Assembly: GCA_012295275.1 (NCBI GenBank)
Contig: CM022674.1
Span: 5,582,436 to 5,646,435 of the forward strand
Direction: 5' to 3'
Source of the DNA: Chrysomallon squamiferum
Taxonomy: Eukaryota > Mollusca > Gastropoda > Neomphalida > Peltospiridae
DNA: 64,000 nucleotides
Shown: positions 1 through 13,931 of the stretch, in pieces
How positions within the stretch are numbered: the first letter of the stretch is position 1
Layout: every line of letters begins with the position of its first letter
Position numbers and translations under genes: made by a program
The notes under the pieces: generated by a model
Told to the model about the DNA's origin: nothing
Seen by the model: the letters and a program-made list of their open reading frames with translations, nothing else
Databases searched by the model: none

Positions 1-3000
1 TAGTGAAATGCAACTATTATATTTTCTATTTTCTATGGACAGACAACAAGAGCTTTATATCCTGTACACAGGAGAGGCTTGTTTGAATGTAAATATATTT
101 CAAATGATTGATTAACTACTGTTTGAGTCGTCCTTATTTACTGACTAGTAAATTATCTCTTCTTTAAAAAAAAATTTAAAATATATATATATATATATTA
201 ATATTTGAAGTAATAAAGATAAATAAACTAACCAACTGAATTTTGTTGTTGTTTTTTTTAAATTCGTTATTCAAAAAATTGGGGGCTTAAATTATTTTTA
301 ATGTGTTTTCATCAGGCTTCACTTGACCACAGGCTCTATCAGACAGTTCAACCCAAGTGAGTCAAGTGAATTCTCTCTGGAATAAAGATATCTCAAACTT
401 ATTAGCCTCTGAATTGTGCTAGCATAGCAACTCAAAACCCAGCTAGGTGAACAAATATTGTTACAGGTGAAGATGTATGTCAGATTATTACCTACAGATC
501 TCTGTGATCACAAAAGACCTGTGTATCTTATTAACCTGTCAGTCTCAGTTAGCCATTTGACAATAAATGAACCAATGTGTAAGATCAACAGTCAGTCCTG
601 TACCATACAAACCATTCCTTTCAGCCAAATATTAACAGTTAAAAACAACAAAACAAAAATCCAAGCTTACCTGAGTCAGCAACAGCATTGCTCGAAGATA
701 TACATAGATTATAAAGATACAATACACACAGAAATAAAGATATACAAGAATAGGGTCATTATCGTATTCAAATAATGTTTGACAGGTCTGTTTGTTGCAA
801 ACTAACAAACCGAATAAATTTGAAGTAAGTCATTACAACAGTAGATGTGAGAGATATTGTATACAGTATTCAATATCCTTCGTATCTCATAACATAATCA
901 TGTTTACTGACTATTACAAAAGAAATATATTCCACCCCTAGTCATTACAAAGCTGTGTTGATTCTATTTGTTACACTGAATGTAGTTTTGTGTATAGAAC
1001 TGTTTCAATTCAGTAGTCAAGATAAATAATGTTATAAATTGTACAGCTATATCAATAAATCAAGAAATATAATTAGTTTGTCTTTCAGTTTTGTGGTATA
1101 TCACAATTGCAAGTCATTATGTATTGACACCTACACAGAAAGCTAACAACAGTGTTTAATAATTTACAGATTTCTCTCTTTTTATATTTTTGTGAACATC
1201 AAAAGAACAGAATATACAATAGCAGTACTTAACTTTCAGCTGAAATGCTGTTCGGATATTAAAGAAACAACTTTTACATTCAAAAAAATAACAGTAAAGA
1301 AAAGATAAAGTGGCAGCAGTACAGAACAGTTATTAATATATACAGAGTTGAAGTAAGTTCAGTTTCAATACAGCTAGCAGGTTTCATACAGTGTGAAACA
1401 CAGCTGTATGATTTGTTGTAGTCCACACATTTTATCAAAAGATTTTGACTAACTTACGCCCATCTGCTATACTATATCATAATACAGTCACTAGCCCATA
1501 CCTTTTATTTAATTTTTTTTTAAACTTACTTTAGACACCAAAGGGGTTGCTTATTTAAACAATTGTATTTACTAATTATTTATATACATATTGATTAAAG
1601 TTTATATCTAAGCATATACATATAATTTTATTTATTTATTTATTTATTTATTTATATTTTCGTTTTTATTTTTATTTGCTTGACATCTTTTCAAGAATCA
1701 ATTAAAAATAAATTAGGATATTCACAACCAATGTAAAAATATGGTAAGGAAATTGTAAGTGAAACTAGATAGTGGAATAATTTACATGTATTAAAACAAA
1801 AAAGTAAAATAAAAGAAAATAATGGCTATCCAAATTGTAATTTAAAAAATAGAATAAGAAATTGAAAACACAACTGAAAAATATTACCTAATAATGATGA
1901 CAATTAATTTTTTTTTTTTAAATTTATAGCATTTTAAAAGATAATGAAGTATTGATAAAAAAAAAGCATAATAGAAACCACAAAATAATAGTAGTGGTAA
2001 TAATAATGGCAATAGAAGTAGTAGTTGTAGTAGTAGTAGTAGTAATAGTAGTGACATCAGTGGAAGTAGTGGTTGTAGTAGTAGTAGTAGTAGAAGTTGT
2101 AGTATTATTTAGTGTAGTAGCAGTAATAATAAAAAATATATATATAAACAATAATAATAATTGAGATTATAACTGAAGAATAATAATAATTGAGATTATA
2201 ACTTATATATTTATAATTTATAAATTTCAAACAAACCGTCATTAACTGGCAGTGCTTTCTTGGTATCAAAATGTGTAATTACCAAAGGCAATAAAGAGTC
2301 TTCATTTTCTTTCAAAAACCTTTTAGAACTTTCTCCAAAATCCGGCAGTGACAATTTGTATGAAGACAGTTCATATAAACGATACATGGCAGTGAGATTT
2401 TTCAACAAAATATTGCACAAAATATTCAGAAAAGCCAAAAGTAATGAAACTGTTTTCACTTTTTATGTTATAATTATTCCTTTTTCTTTCATTGAATTAT
2501 ATTATTTTTATTTTTAAGAAATTCTGAAACACTCTATAAATCCACTTCAGAACCTGCTATTTTTAAATTTCCTGAAACACATAATAATTATTATTGTGTT
2601 TTTTGTTAACCTCAGCAATCATACATTTTGAAACAAACTATAATGATTCTGACCAATCATCTACATCCACATATTAAGTTTTTAATACAATAATCTAACC
2701 AATCAGAATCCAAAAATTCCAGCAAAGGAACAAAATGCAAAACTTAAACAATATCCAAAATACAGCCTTCAGCTGTTAACATATAAACCAACACTCAGTC
2801 TTGTTATCCACAACTCTGCCAAAATAGGTCTCAGTTTCGCTATACTGAATAAGCAAATCTGGTATACTGTTAACCAAACAACCAGTGCCAATATACACTC
2901 CAAAACATATTGAATCAGGCTGATATAAGTTTTATAAGCTATTTAAGAGAAAAAAAACAACTACAAGTAGCACTTTTAAATGTTGTGCTTATTGACCCAT

Positions 3001-5705
3001 GAAATAAAATTCTTTTCACTTTTTTATGTTGTGTTATTACTTCTGGTTATGGTGTACTTTTTCAAAGACTGCTATAAATTTAATCTTCTCTCACATATTT
3101 CTCATACTGGACTACCGAGAAATCCCAATACTTAACATGACTGAACCTGCTGAATAATCTTCTTCTATAAACAAATGTTTTTTTTATTTTTATTTTCTTC
3201 ACTACACATAAATAGCAAACTTATTTATTTAATTACAAGTTTACTTGTTCACCTATTTATTTATTATCTATTTATTTGTTTAGTAAAACTATTTAGAATT
3301 ATGCACGCCTTTTCAATAAGCAATAAATTTTACAACAAAAGAATTTGTTTACTCAAATCCCGGGTTTCTTTTTCTTTTGTTGTTTGTTCTGAGGAATACA
3401 AAATACAGTTTACATGACTGTATAACTGCTTTCTGACAAAATACAAAGAACTTGATCCATTCTTTTTCATGAAGGTAAAAAAAAAAAAAAAAAAATTACA
3501 GAATTCTTTCTCCTTTGATTTTCAAATATGATGAATATAAAGAGCTTTATTTTTTTATTCTTGTTTTTTCACAGCCTGATTACAATAACAACAATAAAAG
3601 TAGTTTAACAAAGCAAACCATTATTTTTTTTTTCCCCTGTTAAATAACGTTTATAGTCCTGTTGAACAGTTGTAAATCCATACACTTGCATATAAAGAAA
3701 ACTACATGTAATCTGAATGAAACAACCTAGGACACCTCTGCTAAATAACAATATCCTATCTTTTTATTTCTCCATAATGCAACCAATATCATATCTTTAC
3801 ATTTCTCAATACACAACCAAATTGTAACAGAACCTACACATTTGCATCAATATTAATGAACATTCATACAGATTACTGAACTGAAGGTGAAGGATAATCA
3901 CTATAATAAATAATGAAGAAAAAAAGAAACTAAAAAAAACAACTAAAAAAAAGAAAAATGAAAACAAGAAAGAAAATACCTGAGGAATAAAATCTATATC
4001 TACACAGTGATCATAGTCTCCTAGCAACCAAGAGACAGGTCTAAATAATTAATGACCAATGAATGGATAAAGTGATAAGGAACAAGCAAAGTTGACTCTT
4101 AGAAACAAACATGTCAGTTAAAAAGAAAGCCTTGTTTAATGTAGTTTGGGCTAAAAATGCATTAACTGGCATTAAAATGTTATTTTATAGGTGTGTACAA
4201 ATCTGTAAAGTAAAGTATACTTGTAAAATAGAAAGATTTAATACAGAGATAACAGTTATTGTTACTGTTCTTAATGATAATATTGCTTTTACTTTATAAT
4301 TTCGATTCAGCCTGTTTATCTTGCAAAATTAAATATTTTCTTTATCTAAACTGTAGCAACAATAATTATAAATATAAATTATTGAGATACTTTATTAGAT
4401 AAAGAAGATTATAGAAAGAGAAAAAGAGGAAAAAAAAAGGTGTGTGTGTGTGTGTGTGTGTGTGTGTACATATGTATGTATGCATATGTACACTGTATTT
4501 TTATGAATAACAACATGAATATGTATGCATATGTATTTGTATATGTAAGCAGCATTAATAAATAAGATTGTGTTTATTTATACAATAATATAATTTTACA
4601 TAAACCTGTGTTTACCAATGCCTTCCACAGGATTTATCACATGAGTTAACAGATTTGTGTATTAAAAAATATCTTTACAAGAATGAAACAAAAACACTGC
4701 TCTTCATAGAAACAGTAGAGGACTCAGTATTGTTCCAGCAAAAATTCTATACACTAAACTGCATCTTTTAGAAATCATGATCCATTGTTTAATAAATAGC
4801 CATTAATCTAGTGTATTGTCATAACATAAAGAAAGGATTAACGAACAAGAAATGTGGACAATCCTTAACAGCTGCTACTGTGAATTACTGAAAAAATATT
4901 TTGGTTTGTTTTGTATATAATAACAGTTCATTGGTGATAATCTTACCCACTGTAAATAATTAAAGAAATGCTTGAAGAATACAGTGTTTGGAATGAAAAC
5001 ATGTAACATATATATATATATATGAAAATATATATATATAAATGTTTATTTAGTGGTAGATTTCCTCTGCTATAACATTTCATCTAGAGAAACAGGTTTC
5101 ATTGATAATAAACTTACACGTTTGTTAATGATTAACAGAAAACTCAAAGGAGTGTGAAATAAAAACATCTATTGTGTCTGTACTTGATACATTTTAAAAG
5201 TCCCCAACAGATCAAATAAATGTTGTAATATTAACAGATTATTTCATTCATTTACTTTAGTTTTATATGTAACAAGACTTCGTCCTACAGAATTAGTCAG
5301 ATTGTTTATATTTGTATACAAGATTAAAAAAAAAAAGGGTTATTGTTTTTCTTTTTCTTTTATCTTGAAAATGTTATGTATTTGTAACATTTTTATTTCT
5401 TTTGTTATTTTTGTTGTTGTTTGGGTATTTTTGTTGTTGTTACTTTTAAATTAATTTATATCATTTAATATTTTTTCTTTCTGCATTTTAATTTTGTTTA
5501 TTATTATTAATTTTATTTTAATTTTTATTTACTGTTTATTTAACAATTTATTGGGTGTTTCTCTTTTTTGTTTTTTATTATTATTCCTTTTTTTAATAGT
5601 AGTATTTGTTTTCTTTGTTTATTTGTTCCTTTTTATTATTGTTTTTAATATTTAATAATTTTGGGGGGTTCAAGTTAATCATACACATGTAATAAATAAA
5701 TTTAC
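1..5705. other. AT-rich sequence left of exon 24, probably intron of rootletin
   Basis: No supported exon on either strand. It holds microsatellites: a TTTA tract (about 1626-1655), an imperfect GTA/TAG trinucleotide tract (about 2005-2113), a TG tract (4440-4467), TA tracts (about 181-198 and 5010-5040) and a 15-20 bp A tract (about 3478-3495). Short ORFs here (for example 2211-2517 and 458-775) show no family I recognise. Confidence 0.6.
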
Positions 5706-5826
5706 CTTCTTCAACTTCACAGAGAGCCTTTTGTAGCTGTGTGATTCTGTTCTCAGTTCTCTCCCTTTCCTGTTCAATGTCCTTCATTTGAGTCATCATG
5801 CTGTGAACTTGAGCCAGGGCATCATC
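5706..5826 (-). CDS. CROCC: Rootletin exon 24 (last exon seen in the window)
   Basis: 121 bp, acceptor gttacag, donor gtaaat. Encodes DDALAQVHSMMTQMKDIEQE, RERTENRITQLQKALCEVEE plus one base. Aligns with vertebrate RARQLQKAVAESEE. The next exon was not found in 1-5705, so the intron is longer than 5.7 kb. Failure to splice would add about 35 codons and a stop. Confidence 0.92.
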
Positions 5827-6035
5827 CTGTAACAAACAGATGATTATTATCATCATCACTGATACAACTCTGTTATTAAATAAATCTCTTTCTCTCTTTC
5901 TCACTCACTCTTTCCCTTTCTACCTCTCATTCTTTCTCGCTTTCTCACAAACACATACACACAAAAATAATCTGAAAATAAAACCGTTTTTAAAATAAAA
6001 ATAAATGACAAGACATGGATGAAAGATTTGTTTGA

Positions 6036-6107
<72 letters not shown>

Positions 6108-8425
6108 GAGAGAGAGAGATTATAAGAATAACAGTAAGAAGGAGATGGAAAAAGTATAAGAATAATAAATAATAGAAATAATAAAGAGTTAAACATACTC
6201 GTTCTCTCTCTGCACCAGCCAGCTGTTGCATGAAGCTGCGTAGTGCCATTCGGACAGCCTCGGGGTCAACGTCGACACCAGAAATCTCATACAGACGACT
6301 TGGTGACACACTTCGACTTCTGAGTGGGCTTCCAGAACGAACTGGTGAACCTGTCCTAGGTATCGGACTTCCTCGGCCTTCAGTGGTTGTTGCATAGGTG
6401 TTGTCAAATCCTGAAACGCAGAAATCAAGTTTTTAAATAATAATAATAATAATAATAATTTTAAAAGAATATTTTTTAAAATGGTCATATTTCAAAAGAA
6501 CCCTATTTAAATACTATGTTTACATTTTAACATTTAGATCAACCTAAGACACATCCAGTGGAAATTAAACATCAAAATAAAACAATCTGAGGTAACCTTT
6601 AACTAAGATAATTCTTCCTCTGTAAAAGAAATAAAAATTAACGAGACAGCTCTTCCTCTGTATAATTCACCAATTAATTCTTCCAAAGTTTGACACTTAA
6701 ACGATCATTTCTTTTGCACTGTGTAATAATAATAATTTCAGGCAAATATTTAAACCATAAAAGCATGCAACATTTTTTTTTTTTTTTACCTTTAGATGGA
6801 GATGCTGGCCTTGACCTCCTTGGACTGGGACTGCGAGATCGAATTGGACTTCGAGACCGCGGCATTTCCTGACGGAATCCGATTGTACGGCGAAGACTGG
6901 AAACGATGCTGTTCAACTTGAATTCAACGTCGTGCTTGGCGCCCTCGAGTCGCGCCAGAGCTGCTTCGAGGGCGTTGACTCTTCCTTCAGCTCCGCTCAG
7001 TTTGAGTCGGAGCTCAGCGGCGTCGGAGTTGGAGTTTTCCAGCTGGATTTCGAGGTTGCGGCAGTTGTCGGCAAGTTTGCGCTCACATCGGTGGCTGTCC
7101 TCCAGTGACAGCTGGTAATCCTTCTCCTTCAGTCTGGACTCGTCAATCAGTTCAGCCATCTTTCTCTGGAGACTGGCAACTTCTTTACGAAGAGCCTCTC
7201 GACTTGCTTCTGTCTCCACAACCTAGAGAAACAAAATTAAAATATATTATCATCATCATCATCATTATTATTATTTTCTTCTATTCTTTTTATTTTTTTT
7301 ATTGCATTTAAAATCTATTATTTTGCAATGCACCAAGACCAGTCTAATAACAGATGCTTTTTAGAATGTAGGACAGCAGATACATTGTTATCATTGATAT
7401 CAGTAAAGAAATACAGTTTATGGTATGGAAAAAAGAAAACTGTATTTCCAAAGCCTCTCCTCAGTAAAACAGTTTTCTGGTATTTCACTCCTAAATGTAG
7501 AAAATTTTCCCATCAGATAATAATAACAATAATGATGATGATGATGATACTAAATGATGAACTGACTTTTAAAAAAAAGCCAAACATTTCGGTAGAAATA
7601 TAGTTAAACTAATATTAGATCTATTGCAGTAACTATAATCATTTCAGATTTTTCATTTTAATAAACATTTTACAAGTAACAGTATAACACTACATTCCAT
7701 TTACTTATAAAACTATTACTGATACAACTTAATCAGTATCACATTAAGTCAACCTAGCACTTTCTTTACATAACCCTGATAATAATAATTAAAGAACTTT
7801 ATGGTAAAATTTAATAAAATTTAGACAACCTAATATTATATTTAAGCATTATAATGCCTGGAGTTCAATAAAATGTTACTTTACCTTCATTTTTAATAAA
7901 CACAACAATTCCTATGACTGAAAATGCAGTAACAATAGTAGAATAAAAAAGGTTATATTTAAATGCTTGTACAATATCAAGCCTGGGTAATGTAACTGTA
8001 ACTTAATTTCAGTTTTATAACAGTTCAATATTAGCACCTCCAATACTCAACACACAACAGCTGTCAGTTTAGTTAAATAACTGTCAAATGAGATAGTCAG
8101 GAATTATGGGGTTAAATACCAAACCAAAATAGACACCTTTCCAGATGACTGGAATATTAAAATAAACATCATGCTATATTGCATGCAGTGTTAATTTCAT
8201 CAGTATTATCCTCGCAGCTGCTTTAAATAATTGATTTACTTTCTCAGTGAAGATAAAAAATATTCCATTAAGCTTTTGGTAAATCATTTACAGAATGTTC
8301 ATCAGGTGTAAAATGAAGACTGCAGATTTTTCATGCTTTCTGCATCAGCTTTAGTAGCCCTATAACCATATAAAGTCTGTCAGACATTTTAATACCACAG
8401 TAGTAATTGTGATATATTCTGTTGC

Positions 8426-8470
<45 letters not shown>

Positions 8471-11155
8471 CATAATTATTGTTATTATTATGAACATTAT
8501 CATCTTTATTATCTCATATCTGTTATCAGTAGTAATACTAGTTTTACATTGTTGTTGTTGTTGTTGTTTTTGATGCTGTTTTTACTATTACTGTTATTAT
8601 TATTATTACTATCATCATCATCCTCCTCTAACGATAGTTACTATCTCATTAATTTTATTAGTATTATTATGAAATAAATGGTTTACAACATAAATTTTTA
8701 CCCTCTGCTTAAGATCAAATGCATGTCGGCGGGACTCTTCTTCCTTCTCTTCATCACGAGCGACCCTGACCTGGAGGTCGCTGACCTCCTTTCCAAGCTT
8801 GCTTCGCTCACTGTCAAGCATCTTCACTTGTCTTCGCAGATCCTGAAGCTCTCGTCGAGCTTCTAGTCGAGCTTTCTCAACCTCGCGCAGATTGGCTCGC
8901 AGTTCATTACAGTCTTTCTGAATAGCGTCCACCTGGTCATCAAGAACTGGAAACAAAATTTATATAATTTATCTTTATAATATAAAGATGTTAAAAAGTG
9001 TTTAACAAACACTAGCAAAGGATTGAGAAGTGGAAGTTTTTTTAGTATAACTCATTAATTACTTTAAAAGAAAAATATCCATTTACGGTGAAACTGTCCA
9101 GCCAAAACTACTTTAAAAAAAAGATATCTATTTAATGAAGAAATTGTCCAGTCAAAATTGCAGTAACCAAACAAAAAGAAATGTCTCTCTATTTACGAAA
9201 TGGTTCAATTAAAAACCTATATTCTACATGCTGCATCTTTTCTTCCAATCAATGGGATAACATGTATTATTAACACTATATCTGACATCCAGTGAATTTA
9301 ATGAAATGTTATGTATTATTTACCACAATAAGTATATTCATGACATCCACTGAAAAACCACTCCCTTAATAACTGTTACTCAGTGAAAATGTGTTTACTG
9401 TATAATTTTATTAGCATATTAAATGCCAAACTCTACTTTACATCAAACAAATGAAACATCACATACTATTTATTCTATCAACCAATAAAAAGCTTACTTC
9501 CAAATTGTCTTCTTTACATCTAACCAGTCAAAATATATTTACTCTTGGTATCAACATTTTAACAAATGATGAAAATCTGTGTACTACTTACATCCAATAT
9601 TAACAACCCAATGAAAATCTGTACACTATTTCTATCTGATATTAACAATCAATGAAAATCTCTGTTCTGTTTAGATCTAATATTAACTATCCAATGAAAA
9701 TCTCTGATCTATTTACAGCCAATATTAACAACCAATGAAAACTCACTTCCAATTCTCTGCTTGGCATCCTGTAGAGCCCTGTTCAGCTCAGTCTTATCTA
9801 CTTCTGCTCGTTTCACTGTTCCTCTCAACTCATCAGCAGTCTTGGCAAAAATTTCCTTCTCTCTGATCTCATCATTCACAGATCGTTTGAGATCAGATAT
9901 GTCCTTGCGCATCAGTTCCTTGTGTTCTTCAGCTGAATTAGAATCAAGTTAATTAATAATAAAGTGCAATTTTTTTTTTTAACTGAAACACATTAGACAG
10001 ACTGAGAGTGAATGAAATAGTACACAGAAAGAAGCAGTGCAAACAGATATGCAGTAAGAAAAGGAAAGAAGAAAGAGAGAAAGAAAAGAACAGAAAGATA
10101 ATCAGACAGACAGACAATACATAAAAATTTAAAAATTATATCTTTCAGTATTTATACAATCAATATTTAAATGAAAACTTGAGGGATTTTACATGTTTTT
10201 TTTTGTCTTTAAAAGAAAAAACCCAAGGATGTATGAACAAATGAATAAATAAATTGATCAATAAATCAGCAAAAGAACGAAACAAAGCAAGACTGAATGA
10301 AAGCAAGAAAAAACATTCACCTTCTCTGATTTTTCTGTTAGCTTCAATCAGATCTCTGCGTATGGTATCTCTCGTCTCTTCCACCAGTTTGAGTTGAGTT
10401 TTGAGTTCTGAACACTCCCTGAGTGCTGCGTCTCTCTGGCGACTCACATCTCGGATTGCAGAGTTCAGTTCCTTGATCTCTTTCGAATGTGCCTCCCTGA
10501 TACATAAAAATTTGTAAAAGTTAAAAATGATTTTGAAAATTCTGATAGCATAATCAGTTTAACAAAAATGGATTAAAGAGAAGTAAAAATGTCTATATTG
10601 CTGATTTTAAGAATATCAATAAATGCTGAGAGAATAACTGAGATAATTTGAAAAAATAAGCTGCATGATTTATAATTAAATTCCTTGTCATTCCATAAAA
10701 AATAAAATAAAAATACAATTAATTACAAATGCTATCAAACCATGATGTGACGCATTTTAATAAAAAAAACTACAATATATCAAGATAACAACTATCATTA
10801 TTTTTTTTATTTTTTTTACTTTATCTCACTTTAATTAAACTGTTTACTCATATTAACCAGAATTCAGATGCAAAAGTTCACTCAATCTCTAGAGAGAGAA
10901 TTTGAGCCAAGACCAACATCTTGATAATCCAAAGCTAAATTAACTTACATAGTTTCTTCAAACTGCATGCGGAAGTTTTTGAGCTCAGACTGCAGATTGT
11001 TAATACTGTTTCGGTCCTGCTCAATGCGAGCCTGGTACTCTCGTTTGAGTCGCTCATACTCAACATTCGCACTGGCCAGATCACTCTGTAGTTGACTGTG
11101 TTTCTCCTGCAGAGTGCTCTTCTCCTGTTCCAGGAGTGACAGAGCCTGTTGGGGA

Positions 11156-11194
<39 letters not shown>

Positions 11195-13895
11195 ATACCA
11201 TAAAATATAAATAAAATAAAATAAAATAACAAAAAATAATGTAAAATAAAATAAAACAAAACAAACAAATAAAGAAACTGTATATACTGAACACATTAAT
11301 AAATAAATAATAAATATAAATAATTTGTAAATGATTTACTTATTATATTAAAAACTTTATCAGCAATGAACACTTCAATTTAATAATTACTGTGACCAAA
11401 ATCATTAAAATGTAGTAATCTCTTTCAAATTTGTGTATTTTATGTCAAAAAACCAGGAGACAGGAGATTTAGAACTTGGTTCTAAAACCTCAAATTTCAT
11501 ATCAATCTTTATAACTTAATGTGACAAGAATCTAGTAAAATCTCCTAATCTTTTGCTGTCAGATATCTGTAACTTAATTTGTAACTAACCTGTTGTTTGT
11601 CATTCTCCGCCATGAGGAGAGAATCATCTCGATCACGTTGTAGGGCTGCTATCTCCTCCTGAAGCTCCTCCTTCTCGCGTCTGAAGCGAGACAAGAGCTC
11701 CTCTTTCTCCATGTTGTGTTGGTGAACCATCTGTTCATGCAGGTTGTCAAACTCCATACGCTGTGAGTCCTGTTACAAGAATAGGTAGACAGTTGTTATC
11801 TTCACCATTATTATTATTACTGCAAAACTTACACCAAATTTAATTATACAATTTTTACTATATGATTCCATTTTCAACAGATATATAATTACTGAAAGAA
11901 GCCTGTCTCTCACTTCAGCTATAAAATCCTTATAAATGTACTTTCATTCTTTCCTCTTTCATAAACTTTATAAATATTGTGTTAGAAAACTGCAGGGCAT
12001 GAAAAACGCTTTATTAAATAACTCTCCGCAGAACTGTAATCTATATTTGTGTGGAATGTCATACACACTGCAATGCACACTATAGATAATGAAAGTCCAG
12101 TGGTACCACAGCATTATTTTTTGCTTAGCAAGAATTGACCTTCTACTCACACCACCTCACAGACAGCATAAATCAAAGTTTAATAAATAACAACCACACT
12201 ATAAAGACAAAACACTGAGTATCTTCTTACTCTTTCTCTAGACAATCTCTCCACATCTTCCTCATGTGCCTGTTTCTCTTGGGCCAGGGCCATCTGTAAG
12301 TCCCGTTCCATCTGTTGTAGTCGACTGGTCAGAGCCTCTTTCTGGTGTTCAGCTCGGTCAAGGTCAGCCTCCTTCTCCTTGACGATTCTGTGAATCTCGG
12401 CTGTAAATGAAACATGATAAATGTTATAATAAATGAATTTAATTATTCTTATTTTTAAAAAAAAAGAAAAGAAACGGAATCAGCTATCTTCTAATAATTT
12501 CATTCTTAAAAAAATTCACTATGATGGTAAAGTACACTAAAGAGAAACTTGTGCTTACATCTGAACTTAATAATTTTATGGATTAAAATTAACTAACTTA
12601 ATTAAGGAAATTAATTTTTCTCTAAATATTTAAAATAAGGTTGCCTAAAGTAATGAAAAATATTTATACAATTTTCAAATAAAAATATTTACACACTCCT
12701 GCATTTAAAATATTCCTTATATATAAGTATGTGGAATTAAAATATTATCATCACCTTGTATCTCAACATTACAATATAGTCTAAATGTTTCCATATTTTG
12801 AAATCCATTAATAATATTACATTTTTTCCTGAATATTAAAAACATAAAAGTTCATTAAAATTATCCTGTACGTATTTAAAATACACCAAGTAAATAATTT
12901 TTTTTTTAAATGTGTGTTTCTCCTCACCTTGTAGGTTTTCTTTTCTCACTATGAGCTCCTGGTTCTCTCCCTCTAACTGTGCCTTGCGAACTTCCAGAGC
13001 CATCACGTTCTGCTGTGCTTCGTACAACGTTGCCTCCAGCGTTTCTTTGTCGGATGACAACGCTGCGATGGTCTCGCTCTGCTGCCGATTCTCTCTCTCG
13101 ACTGCTGTCACCTGGACAACGAGTTCTCCTTTCTCCTGGTTCAGGATCTCTTTCTCCTTCGAAATGTGTTCAAAAGCAACCTGCTGTCGCTCAAGTTCTT
13201 TTCGAGCTGAAAGGAGTTCTTCTGAGAGAGCCTGCTTCTGTCTGCTAATCTGTAAACAAATAATTAAAATATTTATATAGATTATGTTTGGTTTTTTTTT
13301 TTTTTTTTATTAAAATATACAGTTTCATTGGGGTTGAATTATAAATATATTTTTAATTAATTTTTTTTTTTTTTTATATCATATATTTTTTATTAATTAT
13401 AGCAGTATTATTACTCTTATTATTATTATTATTAAAATCTGTAAATTTATGGATATTTTTGATTTTTAAAATTTATTTCAGATACAGTAAAATATTATGA
13501 CCAATTTCTAATTTTGTTTATTTACTTAGTGTGCAGTAGAAACAAAAAATATGTATATAAATCAACATTTTTATTGAATACATATAATTCCATGCATCAT
13601 AATAAAAAATTAAATATATCCGAGCACATAAATAAGCACCAGTATTAGCAGAATAACACTAAATATTTTATATGTATCCATAAACAAGTAATTTAATGCC
13701 ATTAGCTGTTATAAAATAAACAAAATGTTCTGTCAGTAGGCTATAAAACATAAGGTATTAATTCACCTGCTGAATTTTCTCATAAAATGTTTTGTTGAAA
13801 GTAAAAAAAATGTACATAAACGTTGTTTAATTATCCATAAACCAGAATTGGGTTTTGATTGTTTTGCAGGTTTTTTAAAGCTGTAATACCTTCCT

Positions 13896-13931
<36 letters not shown>

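Noticed and set aside
316-356. Plus-strand exon-like segment: acceptor TTTTCATCAG and donor GTGAGT enclosing ASLDHRLYQTVQP.
   Set aside because: Only 41 bp, no neighbouring exon on the plus strand, and it lies in a probable minus-strand intron. Splice-like borders occur by chance.
660-705. Strong minus-strand donor CAG|GTAAGC near 669-671.
   Set aside because: No convincing acceptor or rootletin-like peptide before it.
2211-2517. Open frames on both strands (82 and 85 codons) with fairly normal amino-acid composition.
   Set aside because: No family recognised, no splice sites in matching phase for rootletin, no similarity to the missing rootletin C-terminus. Kept as non-coding.
13898-13930. 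Poly-T as the end of a retrotransposon.
   Set aside because: No element body, target-site duplication or ORF was recognised on either side.
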